The notes beneath the pieces are model-generated. The model did not search any database. It was given only the letters and a program-made list of their open reading frames with translations, and was not told the DNA's origin. From assembly GCA_039621445.1 (NCBI GenBank), contig CP154955.1:27889679-27953678 (forward strand): a stretch of DNA of 64,000 bases. Reading direction: 5' to 3'. Within the stretch, counting starts at the first letter, position 1. Each line of letters opens with the position of its first letter. A program made the position numbers and the translations under genes. This document shows, piece after piece, positions 32,168 to 43,507 of the stretch. The DNA is from Euglena gracilis. Its lineage: Eukaryota; Euglenida; Euglenophyceae; Euglenales.

Positions 32168-32212
32168 GCATCGCCCAGCATCGCCCTGCATCGCCCAGCA
32201 TCGCCCAGCATC
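32168..32212. repeat. CATCGCCCAG 10-bp tandem repeat, array 2
   Basis: Four to five units identical in type and orientation to 30805-30893. Confidence 0.9.
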
Positions 32213-32403
32213 ATCAGAGGTGCTTGCTCACAGCGGCAATTCAGAGTTCCATCAACAGATATATTTTTAGATCATAGTTCTGGCGAACAATCCTTCCTTC
32301 AAAATGGAAGACCACCAGTTGCAGTGTGCCAAGTTTTGTCTGGCCCTTCAAAAATCTGAAGGAAAAATGCAAGAGAGTATGTGAGGAACAGTCAGCTTAG
32401 CAC

Positions 32404-32481
32404 CTGCACAGATATCAATGCATTCAGACTGCTGCTTCTTGGGAGCTGAACAAGATGACTTCGTGGCTGCTTGCGTGGTCT
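32404..32481 (-). CDS. Phase-1 symmetric exon, WMDG-repeat gene
   Basis: 78 bases between the acceptor CTCTGCCGCCCTGTTTCTCAG and the donor CTGTGCAG/GTGCTAAG, both close to consensus, with two leading and one trailing base. The product (TTQAATKSSCSAPKKQQSEC, then IDICA) is polar and lacks the module. Splice sites and phase both match the large gene, which makes chance unlikely. Confidence 0.6.
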
Positions 32482-32904
32482 CTGAGAAACAGGGCGGCAG
32501 AGGAGTCATGTTCAGTTCAGGCAAACTGTGGAGATGGCACAAAGTCAACGTCGAAATTTGTTTGGTTGAAAGGTGCTAAACTCGAAAAATGTCGAACTCC
32601 TTAAAACCCTTTGAAAAAATCTCGAAATCTCAAAAAGGGGGATACCAAAGTGGGACAAAATGCAATAAACTCATAAAAGGTTTGGAGGGGGTCGAGTTGG
32701 CCACTTTTTGCTAGTTTTGGCTATTTTGGTCTTCATTCGCCATTTTGGTGTTTGCGGTCAAGTTGACCATTCTTGGCCACTTTTGACACTTTGGTCCTCG
32801 TTGGCCATTTTGGCCAATTTTTGGTCTTTCTTTTGGCTTCTTTCGGCAACTGTTGGCTTGCCACTATTGGGTTATTTTGGGCATTTTTGGCCACCTGTGC
32901 ATAT

Positions 32905-33245
32905 ATCGTTAAAGACCCGGGGGGTGGTTGCTGGACTAGGGCTAGAAATTTGGGCTGGCTAGAAATTTCGGCTGGCTCGCTCCTCCTCCCTGGGGGGCTG
33001 AACCCCGGCTGGACGTAAGCTGGGCCAGACTGGGTCAAAATCGGAAAACTGCCTAAAAAATCACCTGCAAAATACATATTTTTTTTTAAAAAATGAGCTG
33101 GGCCCTCCAAAAGGGGGCTGGACAACGGGCTAGCAGCGCCACCCCGGTGCCCCCCGGGGGTGCTGGTGCGGTTGGGCTAACCAAAATCGGGGCTGGCTGC
33201 ACCAACTCCCACCCCCCAGGGTCTGCAAAACCTTAAAGAGATGTA
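32905..33245. repeat. Decayed MITE-like C/G-block element
   Basis: Starts near CGTTAAAGACCCGGGGGG and ends near CCCCCAGGGTCTGCAAAACCTTAAAG, roughly inverted. GGGCTGGCT-type words inside. A related block lies at 33615-33760. No target duplication recognised. Confidence 0.45.
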
Positions 33246-34076
33246 TGCACCTTTGGCAATTTTCACTTCTGCCATTTTGGGGCAAAATCCCGAGAAACCT
33301 TGATTTCTACAATTGCATGGGGGAGGTCAAGGAACCTGATTTTCTCGCCCCAAAGCCAAGCCACACCCAACCTTGGACCCGACGCCCAACCAGTCAGCTC
33401 CTCCCAGATGCAAATTGAAAGTCTTCGCTATTGCCCAGTGGTGATAAGATTTTTTGCACCTTAATTCAATGTTTGGCCCCCAGAGGGGCCAAAAATTGAA
33501 CTGGCCTCTCTCTATTACAAAATTCCGGTGTAGCAGCTCTTTTGTGGGGGATGACGAAGCACACGTGATTTATCGAAAGCTGATGCAAAACAAAAGGTTG
33601 GGGATCATTTTCTTAAAGACCCCCAGGGTGTCCACCCGGCCAGCCAGGAAGATGAGCTGGCTTGGACCCTCCCCTCCCCATGAATCCAGTAGGGGGAGGG
33701 GAGGGAATGTTCTAGCCGGCCTCGGAAAAATGCGACCTGGATTCAGGGGGGTGCTTCGCATATTTTTCACATTTTTGTGCATTTTTGTGTATTTTTTTCT
33801 TTCGATTTTTTTTGGTTTTTGCACACTTTTTTTGGATTTTTGATTTTTTTTTCCCACCGCACTTTTTGCTTGCTTTGTGGAGCTTTCTTTTTTATTTAGC
33901 CCCCCCCCCTTATTGTCCCTGGGCCCCGGCTGACGGAAGGTTTTTTTGGGCCTGGCGAATGAAATTCCTTTGGTGCGGCCTTATTGTCCCCCCTTATTGT
34001 CCATTCCGGCCTCCCGGGAGGAGGTCGGTGGGACAATAAAGGGATGGGGTGCTTATTTTGATGTTTTCCATTTTGT

Positions 34077-34159
34077 TTATGCTGCAAAAACATCTTGACT
34101 GCCATATGAAAATATCTGGCCAGAAAATTTGTGGACTGCAGCGACAATATCCATGTATT
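34077..34159 (-). CDS. Candidate alternative terminal exon, WMDG-repeat gene
   Basis: After the acceptor TGTTCTGGTTTGTGCAAAG and two leading bases the frame reads YMDIVAAVHKFSGQIFSYGS and stops 27 codons later. The phase follows from the exon at 34615-34740. Using it would end the protein here and skip the exons at 32.4, 29.3 and 27.6 kb. Codon use is natural despite low GC. The frame also continues upstream of the acceptor, so the exon edge is uncertain. Confidence 0.3.
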
Positions 34160-34614
34160 CTTTGCACAAACCAGAACAATCTTTTTTTAAAAATGAACAC
34201 CCAGATATGAACAATCCGATGGGGAAACCCTGAGAAACCACTTTATCAGGCAGGCCAGTATCAGGGACGAAAATTATATCAATATTTTTTTTTAATAAAA
34301 TCATAATAATACATGCAATATATGCAAAAAAAAATAACGACGAAACTTTTCCCAGAATAAATCCACACAGGAACTTGCCCACTTTTCGAGTTATTGCCAG
34401 AAACCATTTGCTGATGCAATTCAGACCTCAAAATGGGGTCTGAGGGTTGTCAACTTCCAGTGTGTCCAGAAGCGTCCACTTCCTGCATTTTCTTTATTTC
34501 GACCAGTTGCTTAACATTTTTATACAGACATTTCAAATTGTGATCAACTTTTTTGGCCGTTCCAAAAAAGCCATGATCTTGTTACAAAAATTCATTAAAT
34601 CAAATCGCACATAC

Positions 34615-34740
34615 CTTGTACAACTGGAAAAGGTAGCTGGAATGGTTGCTTAATGATGTCGAAAGGCGGACTGGAAACGTTGGCGGGTGCTTCTGCTTTC
34701 TCAATCATAGAATCCAGTGGTGAGTGCATTTTTGCAATGT
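34615..34740 (-). CDS. Phase-1 symmetric exon, WMDG-repeat gene
   Basis: 126 bases between the acceptor TTTTCTTTTCTGTGTATTTCTGTAG and the donor GTACAAG/GTATGTG, both near-perfect, with two leading and one trailing base. Frame: IAKMHSPLDSMIEKAEAPAN, then SSPPFDIIKQPFQLPFPVVQ. No domain recognised and no module. Lower GC than the module exons. A weaker plus-strand donor-like site lies within it and is judged coincidental. Confidence 0.7.
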
Positions 34741-35049
34741 CTACAGAAATACACAGAAAAGAAAAATTACATTTCTCTTATTCTATTATATCTGTTAGAA
34801 CGCTTTGGGGTGCATCAAACAGTGACATTTTTGTGTTTATACACATGTTCATACATGAACAGACACGCACAGTGCAAAATCATATTCAAACACGTTATTA
34901 TATGCATCCATGCACTTTCTTGTGGATATACATAAAGATATGTATATGTATATTTGTATATATATATATATTCGTGTGTGTGTGTGTGTGTGTGTATATG
35001 GGCAGGAGATGATGGAATCCCAAGAATGAGTCAAAGAAGGCAATTCGAC

Positions 35050-35139
35050 GGCACAGAAGGTGCAAGTAATGCACTTTTGTCACTGCTTCAACTTTGCTGG
35101 ATTCCATGGATAAACCATCCTGTGGCTTCATCGTTGCAC
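35050..35139 (-). CDS. Probable phase-1 symmetric exon, WMDG-repeat gene
   Basis: Strong acceptor ACATTTTATTTTTTCCTGGTGCAG, two leading bases, frame ATMKPQDGLSMESSKVEAVT, then KVHYLHLLC. The proposed donor TGTGCC/GTCGAA is weak, so the 3' edge may be wrong. Confidence 0.45.
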
Positions 35140-36099
35140 CTGCACCAGGAAAAAATAAAATGTGACACAAAACAAGCGGTCAAAACAAGCCAAAATCCCA
35201 CGGAAAATAGACGGCCCCCATGCTCTGCAGGGCGTGCAGGGCTTTATTTTCATCAGTTTCTGAGGTCTTTGTTGGAGAGATTTTTGGAAGTGGTGGTGAA
35301 GTTAGCAACCACGCTCCAGCCACCCACTACAGTCCCCTCCCCTGACCCCCGTGATCCCTCTGATTACAACTCCCAGACCCTGCCGGCTCCGTCCTTCTGC
35401 ACCCGGGGCCCAGGGTCAGGCTTCTTTTCAAGGCACCCCCCCCCCCCGGGAGGAGGGGTCCCCCCACCCACCCAGCCTGGCAGTAGTCTCTCCAGGTGAT
35501 AAAAGGTGTCCGATTGTTAGATGGTCTAAGGTGGTATTTTTGAGTATTTTTGATGTTTTCGGAATTTTGCCTGTGCCTGCTGGGCTATTGAAGGACAGCT
35601 GCGGTGCTCGGTGTCTTCCTCACAAGGCAGTTAGGTATTCTTTGAACAACCCCCCCCCCCCGGGGGGACCCAGGTGACACCCCAACTCAATACACCCTGC
35701 CCACGAAATTTGGGAAGTAAAAATCTGCACAAAAACAGAAAAAAACTGCAAAATATGCACCGTCAATCACCATTTTTTTTTAGTGTACAATATCAAAATT
35801 AAATTACGTTACATTAATTTTGTTGTAGACTTCGAAAAAACACTTCTTTCCAAAAAAGACACTGAAAAACAACAAAATTGCGGGGGGAAAAAACAACAAA
35901 AATGAAAGAAGGGGGCAACAAAAATGGTATTTATTCCCAAATGCTGCAAGCCCGTCGCCCCATCCATGAACGCCGCTCTCCCCTCCCTTGCCTGCCCATC
36001 CCCAGTAAATTTTGAAACGCACAACGGGAAAAAATATGCAAACACAAAAACTTAGGCAGTCTACTTCGTACTTAGCTCACAAAAGTCGACTTGCCTTAA

Positions 36100-37200
36100 G
36101 CAATCGTGCAATGCGGGACCCGTTCCAGAATTATGGCCTGTCTGAGGTCGTTTGGGGTCCCTTTTTTGGGTGAAAACACATACCTCAAAATAGCAAAAAT
36201 TCAAAGGTTCCATTTCAAATTGCAACGAGAGCATTGGACAGTTCTGAAAATACATCCTGTCGCTCCACGGACTTTGTGACCGCACACATTCTACCACCTG
36301 AGAGCTGATCGACAAACTCACAGCTCCAAAGAGTATCCACCCGGCAACGACTGCTGCCAGAATGGCTGCATTTTTTGGGACCAAAATGACGGTTTCAGTG
36401 GTGTCTAGAATTCTATCGCCCTTTCGTCGCCGACTGGAAGGTTCTAATTCGTAGAGCAATCAAGAGCACACAACCTTGGCCAGAAAAACAACTGAGTGCA
36501 GGCTCCATGAACACCCGAAACTCACTCTGAAAAGGGGTTGAATGGAGGCATTTCTCAACAACTGGAAACAGCTGAACTCAGGGTTTTCTTGGACCGGAGG
36601 GGGTGGTCCACCCACCCACTTTCCTGGGGGACCCACTTTTGGGGGTGGGTATTTTGGAGAGGCGCGACAAAAAAAGCGAAAAAGACCCCTTTGGTGCTGG
36701 GCACCCACCAGCCAAAAAAAACCTGGAGGGGGGGTCCCACCGGACCCACCCCCGGGGTCCGACTAAAAAATCACCCATGACTGATTTCCTCAGACATAAA
36801 AGTGACGCAGCTGAGGTCACCAGAACAAGTGCATTTTTTCTGCAGCATCGTGCTACTTGCGCAATCGCACAAACAAAAAAAACTGCTTGTGCAGTTGTGC
36901 AAAAGAGTGCAAATTTCTACTTCACTTCTACTTCACTAGAAGGATGGGTCACCAACTTCCCTCCTCTGAAAAAAAAAGCAAAAAATCCTTCTGCGCGTCT
37001 TCCAACCCTGGATGCCAGAGCCCTTCCCCCAGGCCGGTTGCGGGTACTGAACCAGTATACCATGGATGTTCTTCACTTGCCCACATCCCCTGGTCCGAGA
37101 GTCTGTGTTGAAATGCAGAGCGCCGGCCCAATAATATTGTCGTGTGTCTGGACCTGATGATCGACAGAGAAAAAGGGTCCGTGAACACATAATTAGTTGT
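36100..37200 (+). repeat. Repeat family B, copy 1
   Basis: Shares many blocks with 47560-48620, for example CACGGACTTTGTG, TTGCGCAATC and ACCAACTTCCCTCCTCT. A partial inverted copy follows at 37550-38010. Open frames inside (including one with a hydrophobic segment at 36061-36459, minus) are not conserved between copies. Confidence 0.65.
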
Positions 37201-37405
37201 GTGCGGCAGGGATTTGGACATCTCATCTTTTCTGGGTTTTGGTTCCAAAGCTTTGCCTTTGGTGCATGGGGCCAGAGTGCGATTGTCTCAACTCAACAAA
37301 AACAGGGATGAAAACCTGCCAGAAACAGTGCTGGCACGCCCTGTTTACCTGCTAAACAGACTGGAAAATGAAGCCCTGAAGGAACTCCAGAAAGGTCCCT
37401 TGTGA
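37199..37405 (+). CDS. Unassigned plus-strand open frame
   Basis: 68 codons ending in TGA. The C-terminal half (RVRLSQLNKNRDENLPETVL, then RPVYLLNRLENEALKELQKG) has natural-looking composition and a helical, Leu/Glu/Lys-rich character. No start context, splice partner or homology is recognised. It could be a last-exon remnant. Confidence 0.25.
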   Translation: MCGRDLDISSFLGFGSKALPLVHGARVRLSQLNKNRDENLPETVLARPVYLLNRLENEALKELQKGPL

Positions 37406-37549
37406 CTCACCATTACCACGCCGCGAGAAAGCGGAATAAAGGTCTTGCTGAAGGATTTGGCCGAGTGGCAGACCTTATTTGAGACGTATTTAAACTCTAG
37501 GCAAATAATTTTTAACATCCATCTACACAAGGCACATCATTTTCCTCAG

Positions 37550-38010
37550 GCAAGCTACTTCGCACTTAAGCTTTTTACACGCTCTTTGCGCAATCACGCC
37601 GATTCTGAAAATAATTTCGCGCTCCATTCTTTGCTCCCAAAAACGGATTCACCCCCTTTTTTTTGTGTTTTCGACCGGGGCGACACTGACTGTTTTTTAA
37701 GTGACCCCTGGGAGATGTCCCAGCCCCCCCTTTTCTGTTTTTATTTCCCCCAGCTGCTGGCACGTTTTCTGCCATCGACAGAGACGATGCTTTGCAGCCT
37801 GAGAATGGGGAAAAACACAAAAGAGGGGTGAGTGGTGGGTTTTCAAACCACTTTTTCCCCTTTGGTGCTGGCCGCCTCAGAGCATGCCCAAAACCTTGTG
37901 GGGAAAAGGCCCCCCTTTTTCGTTTTTAGACCAGCGAAAGCTTCCCTGAAAAGATTTCTGCAAATTTCCTCACTTTTCCATTTCCTGCACTGCCACAACA
38001 CCCCAAATAA
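37550..38010 (-). repeat. Repeat family B, partial copy in opposite orientation
   Basis: Reverse-complement match to about 48280-48600 (TGCCCAAAACCTTGTGG, GACCAGCGAAAGCTT). Confidence 0.6.
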
Positions 38011-38670
38011 AATCGTTCTATTAAACTATGACTACATAACTACCAGTCAGCAAATATTGTCATAAGTCATAGGTCAGCAAATACTGAGGTCATACACAGG
38101 TCCCAATAAGGACAACACAGAAATATGGAGGCAGAAGGCAACTTCTTAACAGGATCTGGTTCAGATGAAACCCTTTATTTCTGAGTTTTTGATCATTTTT
38201 GACCCTCGGTCAAAACAATACCAGATAATGAATTTTTTCTTACGCATTTCTCTTTAATCACAAGCACAAAATAATATGACACAATTCAGTTCAAGAACGT
38301 TATTGACGGAAAAAAAAAGAGGGGGAAAAGTGCCTCAAAAGTACTTTTGGAGACAGGGGAAGGAGGCAGGTCCCAACAAGACAGGTTGGCGAAACCAGGG
38401 ATGGCAATTTCCCGGGGTGGAACTTCCCAGGGGGAAAATAAGTACAAATGAATAATTAAAGCAGAGCAGCACCTTTGGCCGGGTCCATCATCTCTGCCTC
38501 TGGGGGTTCGTGAAAGATGCCATCCATCCATTGAACAGATGCACTGCACAGGTCTCTGAGAGCACCTGGGGATGAAGTGGATCACTCACTGAAGCTCTGC
38601 AGGCAATTCTCAGCAGGAATCGATGGCTGCAGAAAGATGCCCCCCCCACGAACCCCACAAAGCACAGCAC

Positions 38671-38862
38671 CTCTTGTTGGCCGCAGCAGGCGGCGGAGGG
38701 AGCGATGCGGCGATTCGCAGCGAGTGGCGGAGGTGGGGGACTGGCGGCTCTGGCAGTTGGGGCTCGAGGACGTCGAGAGGTCCATGGTGGTCGCCTCCGT
38801 GGGGTCAGCGCCGAAGCCGTCCATCCAAAGCACGTCGGGCTGCGAGCCGCGGCGGGGGCGAC
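38671..38862 (-). CDS. WMDG-module exon N
   Basis: 192 bases after an acceptor whose pyrimidine tract is a run of C ending GTGCAG. Two leading and one trailing base, donor AACAAGAG/GTGCTG. Module: PDVLWMDGFGADPTEATTMD, followed by a Ser/Arg-rich tail (RCESPHRSLRRLLRPTR). PDVLWMDG is nearly identical to IDVLWMDG of the 48.7-kb exon. It is the most 3' of the clear module exons. Confidence 0.72.
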
Positions 38863-39084
38863 CTGCACGGGGGGGGGGGGGGGGGGGGCAGCGCAGCTTA
38901 GTCGACAGATCCATGCGGGGTGGGGGGAGGCCCATCACCCAACATCGTCCCAATTCCAGGTTTTGTCTGGTGCTGAGCTCTTTCCCTTCTTGATGGTGTG
39001 GGGCAACCCGGCTCGGCCCGGCCTGAGCCGGCCGGCGGTCTGGCAGCCCCAGAACGGTACACAGCTGGCCCAGGAAACCTATGT

Positions 39085-40238
39085 TATAAGGCTTTGTTTT
39101 AGGTCCTCAGTGATATCATTCCATTCCCCGCCATTTTGGAGATATTTTGAATTTCGAGTTTTTTTCTGCCCAAAGTGGCCTAAAATGGCCAAAACGGGCC
39201 AGGTGTGCAGTGGATGGGGGCGTGCACATGGTAATAGAGGGCCCCTGAGGCTTTATTGCAGTAATTTCCTTTGATTTGCCACAATTTTGGAGATTTTTTG
39301 AAGTTTTCGATTTTTTTACCCTGAAATGGCATGAAAACGGCTAAGACAAAGCAAGCTGAAACAATACACATTTGATGTGAAACACCCTTAAAATGGTCAT
39401 AACTCGGGCTAGCCATGGGGTCACAAGGAAATCAAAATACTGTTAGACAGGGCGTTCCAGGGCTTTGTTTTAGGTCGCTGGACATTTTCTGTGATTTTGC
39501 TTACGTTCCGAGTTATTTTGGAAACATCGATTTTTTGACCCCGAATACAGCCCAAAACGGCCATAGAAATGGGCCAAAATTGGCCGGAAATGGCCGCAAT
39601 TCGGGCTAAACAAAGAGCTGGGGAAAAGTAAAGCATTGGTTGCATAGGGCATTCCAAGGGCTTCATTTTTGGTCTGTGAACATTTTCTTCGCTTTTGCTT
39701 CATTACCCAGATATTTTGAAAAGACTGATTCTTTGACCGAAAAAAAAAAAACGGTCAAAAACACCCCAAAATGGCTGATCTCGGGCAGAAAACCGAGCTG
39801 GAACTCGAGCCAGGCGTGTCAGCCGCCAAAAAGGCAAATGGGGGGAGATAGAGGGGTACATTTCCAGGGGTGCATTTTTCTCGAGGGGTATATTTTGGCA
39901 GACATTTTCGGAAATAATGTGCATTTTCTCGACATTTATTTGAAAATTCGGTTTTTTGACCAAAAATATCAATGGGGGGGGTTGGCTAATTCTACCCAGT
40001 TTGGACCCCTTGTCGGCTGAGTAACTCGAGCCTGGCGGGGAGTTGGGAGTCAAATAGAGGTTATTCGGAATAAAGGATCCAGTCGCTCGCAACTGTTAAA
40101 AAAAAAACGGGAGCGCACGGTGATAATCCGCCAATTCTCCGACCTACGCAGGGGCGGGGAGGGTTCTACCCCCCCTTTTACCTGGTGGTGAGATTCGCTT
40201 CCTCTCTAAAGAGATAAAAGCTCAGCGACCCCCCCCCC
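39085..40238 (-). repeat. Repeat family A, copy 3 (inverted)
   Basis: Its 5' end (CTCTTTAGAGAGG, GAGCTTTTATC, read on minus) lies 20 bp inside the intron after the 40.26-kb exon. Units with TTTTGGAGATATTTTGAA recur at about 39137, 39290, 39509, 39712 and 39930. Confidence 0.8.
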
Positions 40239-40258
40239 CATATGGCGGGGGTGAATAC

Positions 40259-40387
40259 CTTTGGAGCGGGAGCGGGTCTGGCTGCGGCGGCGAGCGCCAT
40301 CCATCGTTGTCCAGTCCGTCGGAGTGTCGTCGAAGCCGTCCATCCACTCCGCGGGATCGGACCGTTGCCACCAGTGGGCAGGGCCGC
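40259..40387 (-). CDS. WMDG-module exon M
   Basis: 129 bases between the acceptor GCCGTTCTTTGCCTGCAG and the donor CTCCAAAG/GTATTC, two leading and one trailing base. Module: PAEWMDGFDDTPTDWTTMDG, then ARRRSQTRSRSK. The first part WMDGF..D.PT...TTMD matches exon N closely, suggesting the two share a recent duplication. The basic tail is a common feature after the module. Confidence 0.78.
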
Positions 40388-41194
40388 CTGCAGGCAAAGA
40401 ACGGCAGTCACTCAAGCAAAAATAATCGGATGGAGAGAACACAATTCTGACCCCAAAAAAATGACACGGAGAAAAAGAACAGAGTGGCCATCAAGCTGTT
40501 TTTGTGTCCACGTGTTTAAAAAAAAATCAGCCCAAAAACATCATTTGAAAATTTGAAACCTTTGAAACATTTGACACCTTGGGGACCTGCTTACAATCCA
40601 GGCAAAAAAAATGACGGGAAACAAAGGTGACATGCAAAAGGATGGGGAATTTCGAGTTTGGAAAATTAATTTTGGAAAACTTCAATCTTCACTGAAAATG
40701 GTGGTTATGTTGAGAATTTTTCAACGAAAAGGCGACCCAATTTCAAAAAAAAATAACGATGCTGGTTTTCTGGGTGTCTTTTTGAGGTTTCTCAAATAAA
40801 AAAACCAAAGTAACCATAACCCATTATTTTTGGTGTGAAATTTGAATGTGTTGTTCCTCCAAATGGGCGTAGAAAGGGTGAACAGGGGAAAATGATGGGG
40901 AAAACTATACGACAATTGGTTGGTTTCCCATCGTTTTTGTTTGTCATCATTTTCTTGTCCGGACTGCAACAGAAAATATTTCTATAATTTTCTGAAAAAA
41001 TCTAAAGAAGCAAAAAATTGACCTGAAGTTGGTGTCAGGTAAAATCGGCTGCAAAATGGGGATTTTTGGAGTCGAAATCATCTCCCAACAGCACAACACA
41101 CAGCAATTTTTTCAAAAAAATTCAAAGCAAAAATTGTCAAAAGTGAGAAAAAATTTTGCTTTGCCTGGTTCCAAGCGAAGGAGGGGGGTCAGAT

Positions 41195-41579
41195 CAGGGT
41201 TCGATATAAGGACAGGTTGGGGAGGGGTGGTCCGGCCCCCCCCCCCCTGCGGGCCAGGAGGGGGGGGGTGGGACACCCCCCCACCTAAACAGTGGCGCGG
41301 TCCGGGTGACCGAAAATTTTTGACCCCCCAAAACGACCAAAAGTGCCATTTTGGGCACTTTTTGGGCAAAAATGTGCCAAAAATGCAAAAAAAATTCGGC
41401 GCAAAGCACCGGAGGAAAAAATTGACCCTTTTTGGGGGGAGACCCCCCCACCCGGGCCGGTCCGGCGCCCCCGGGCAGGCGGGGGGGGGGGTGGTCCGGA
41501 CCGACCCTGCGGGCCAGGAGGGGGGGGGTGGGACACCCCCCCACCTAAACCATGTACGCCCTCCTTATATCAAACCCTG
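41195..41579. mobile_element. hAT-like MITE, CAGGGTTTGATATAAGGA family
   Basis: 385 bp with 18-bp inverted ends (CAGGGTTCGATATAAGGA and the complement of CAGGGTTTGATATAAGGA, one mismatch) and a perfect 8-bp duplication GGTCAGAT (41187-41194, 41580-41587). The interior contains two copies of GGGCCAGGAGGGGGGGGGTG and the hairpin-like CGGCGCAAAGCACCG. Noncoding. Intronic in the large gene. Confidence 0.95.
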
Positions 41580-41742
41580 GGTCAGATTCATCCAAAAGAG
41601 ACACGTCAAAAAAAAACAACGCCTGATTCACAGGGAATCTTGAGACTGTTGATGCCAACCTGAGCCAGAACGCTGAGAGGTTCCAGGGGACATGTTGTTA
41701 ATCGACCAGGGCAGGCGTGTGGACTGCTGTGGGCGGTTGGAC

Positions 41743-41886
41743 CTGCTCCGCTGCCCGGAGCCCCGTTGCGTCTCGCCTTGCTCATCATGACCACGTCCCC
41801 ATCCGCCCCGTCGTCCCCATCCATCCAGTGGATCGTGTCATGGAACACGCGAGCGAGAGCCGACTTCGACCGGTTCATGGCAGAGC
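41743..41886 (-). CDS. WMDG-module exon L
   Basis: 144 bases, acceptor GCCTTCCTCACTGCAG and donor GGAGCAG/GTCCAA, two leading and one trailing base. SAMNRSKSALARVFHDT leads into the module HWMDGDDGADGDVVMMSKAR and then RNGAPGSGA. Here the Met-Asp of the second half is Met-Met-Ser. The exon is GC-rich with codon positions typical of the other module exons. Confidence 0.78.
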
Positions 41887-42179
41887 CTGCAGTGAGGAAG
41901 GCAAACAGCACCGAGGGACTCCTTCATCGACATGTCAGTGGGGGTCGGTGGGGGGAAGTTAGCAGAAAAACACCCTGTCTTGGAACAAGACGAGTGGCAG
42001 GCACAGAGAAGGGAAGGCCAACGGCCACCTAAGAATTTTTCCTTTGTGCACGCATTTGCGCAAACCGCCTTTTTTTTTGTTTGGAAAATGGCAACACCTG
42101 GCGCCCAAAACCAAAATAATCTGATTGGCAGTGGTCTGGTGCCCCAGGACAGATATTTTTTGGGATTTGGATTTTCATT

Positions 42180-42500
42180 GGGCCTTGGGCATTCAGGTGC
42201 CCCAGAACAGGTGTAACTGCTGAATATGGGTACAAAACACAGCAGGTGTGTTTTGGGACCTGCCAACGGCTGGATCATCAGCATGGGATGTGGCTGGAAC
42301 GATTTGGGATATCAGACAAAACCTGAAACCATACCTGAACCTTCACTTTGAGAAACACTGGTCATTGGTGTGCGCATTGCACAAATGATCCAACTTTAAA
42401 AGATGTAATATGTTTAAACTAAATGGGTACATTTGTGATAAAAATCAACTGGTCAGTTTTCACAAATGTGCAAACAATCTGTGTGCGCATCTGTACAAAC
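42180..42500. repeat. Repeat family C, copy
   Basis: GTGCCCCAGAACAGGTGTAAC, CATCAGCATGGGATGTGGCTGG and several TGCGCA words align with 23885-24250. Confidence 0.65.
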
Positions 42501-43049
42501 TGACCACTTGATTAACTTCACAAACAGAAAATCTGTTATTACTGAAATTTGAAAGCCCTTGAATGGCATTTTAAGTAATGTGAGTAAGTAAGGCAATTTT
42601 AAGCAATGTAAATATAGCTAAAAGACCAGCCTTCTGGGCCTCAATTTGAGTGTGGGCAATTGAGCCTTTGACAAACAATCATTGGCCCCTCAGACATCGT
42701 AATAAACGAAACTTCCAGGTTATCCTTGAGGGAAAAAAATGAGGAGAAACATGCCTTTTGCCAGAGGTATTTTATTCGAAAAATGAGGCGCGGTACATTA
42801 GCTGAACAGAAAGCCCCGGGGGGGGGGGCATATAGTGCAATACCCTGACACTCTCAGACCTGCAGGCCGCCTCAACTTTGCGGTTCCACTCTGTATTCCG
42901 ACTTTTTTCCATTCTGAAAATGGTGGTTTACCACCTCTGCCGACCGGGGAAAAACCTTGTCCGTTGAAGTTGATGCGACACATAACGCTGTTTTGCGGGA
43001 ACGAACCATGGTCCAGTGAAGCCGATATACGTGTCTCTGTCCCCTCTGT

Positions 43050-43250
43050 TCTGCAGTGCCCAGTGAATGCGCAGGTGCGCAATCACCCCCTCCGTCCGGG
43101 TGGTTGTGGGAAGGCGATCCATGCAGTTAGAGTGGAGGGGAGGTTCTATGCCCTGTGTTCCAAGCAGGACATCACTTGGTCAAAAAAGAATGTGTTTTGG
43201 CACTTCAAAAAAACATGTGCAGGTGCGCAATAAACCACCAAATTTGAAAA
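43050..43250. repeat. Repeat family C, partial copy
   Basis: Contains GCGCAGGTGCGCAATC, CACTTGGTCAAAAAAGAATG and GTGCAGGTGCGCAATA, as at 19320-19460. A strong plus-strand acceptor (CCTCTGTTCTGCAG) ends at 43056, but no exon partner is evident. Confidence 0.5.
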
Positions 43251-43333
43251 GTGCTTTCCTCCGTCTAAAAAAAATCCTTATGTGCGGGTTTAACGCTGCC
43301 CAAGACTATGAACAGTGCCTTGGGTTCTTTAAC

Positions 43334-43507
43334 AAGAGCAAAAGGTGGAAGCATACGGGGGGCAAAGCTGGCCCTGCTCTGCGATCGGTAACTCGGCTGC
43401 CCCTCGGCTTCCTCCGCCCGATACCCATCCGCCCAGTGCACAGCAGAGCGGGACCGTCGCGCCGCCTTTCCTGAGCAGCAGGGAGCGACCTCGAAAGCGT
43501 CCCCAAT
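43334..43507 (-). CDS. Degenerate WMDG-module exon P
   Basis: A very strong acceptor (T run, then ACGGGCGTTACCACAG) starts a frame with two leading bases: WGRFRGRSLLLRKGGATVPL, then ALGGWVSGGGSRGAAELPIA. The last part keeps the Trp and the ..AAEL.. spacing of the module but has lost Met-Asp-Gly. The donor CTCTT/GTTAAAG gives one trailing base and 174 bases, but it is weak. Confidence 0.5.

Noticed and set aside
36061-36459. 132-codon minus-strand frame with a hydrophobic segment as a membrane protein
   Set aside because: It is inside repeat family B. The matching region of the 47.6-kb copy does not keep the frame.
37364-37390. 27-base minus-strand micro-exon with strong sites (CCTTCAG to TAGCAG/GTAAAC) fitting the phase
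   Set aside because: Too short to support without transcripts. Site pairs this close arise by chance in pyrimidine-rich sequence.
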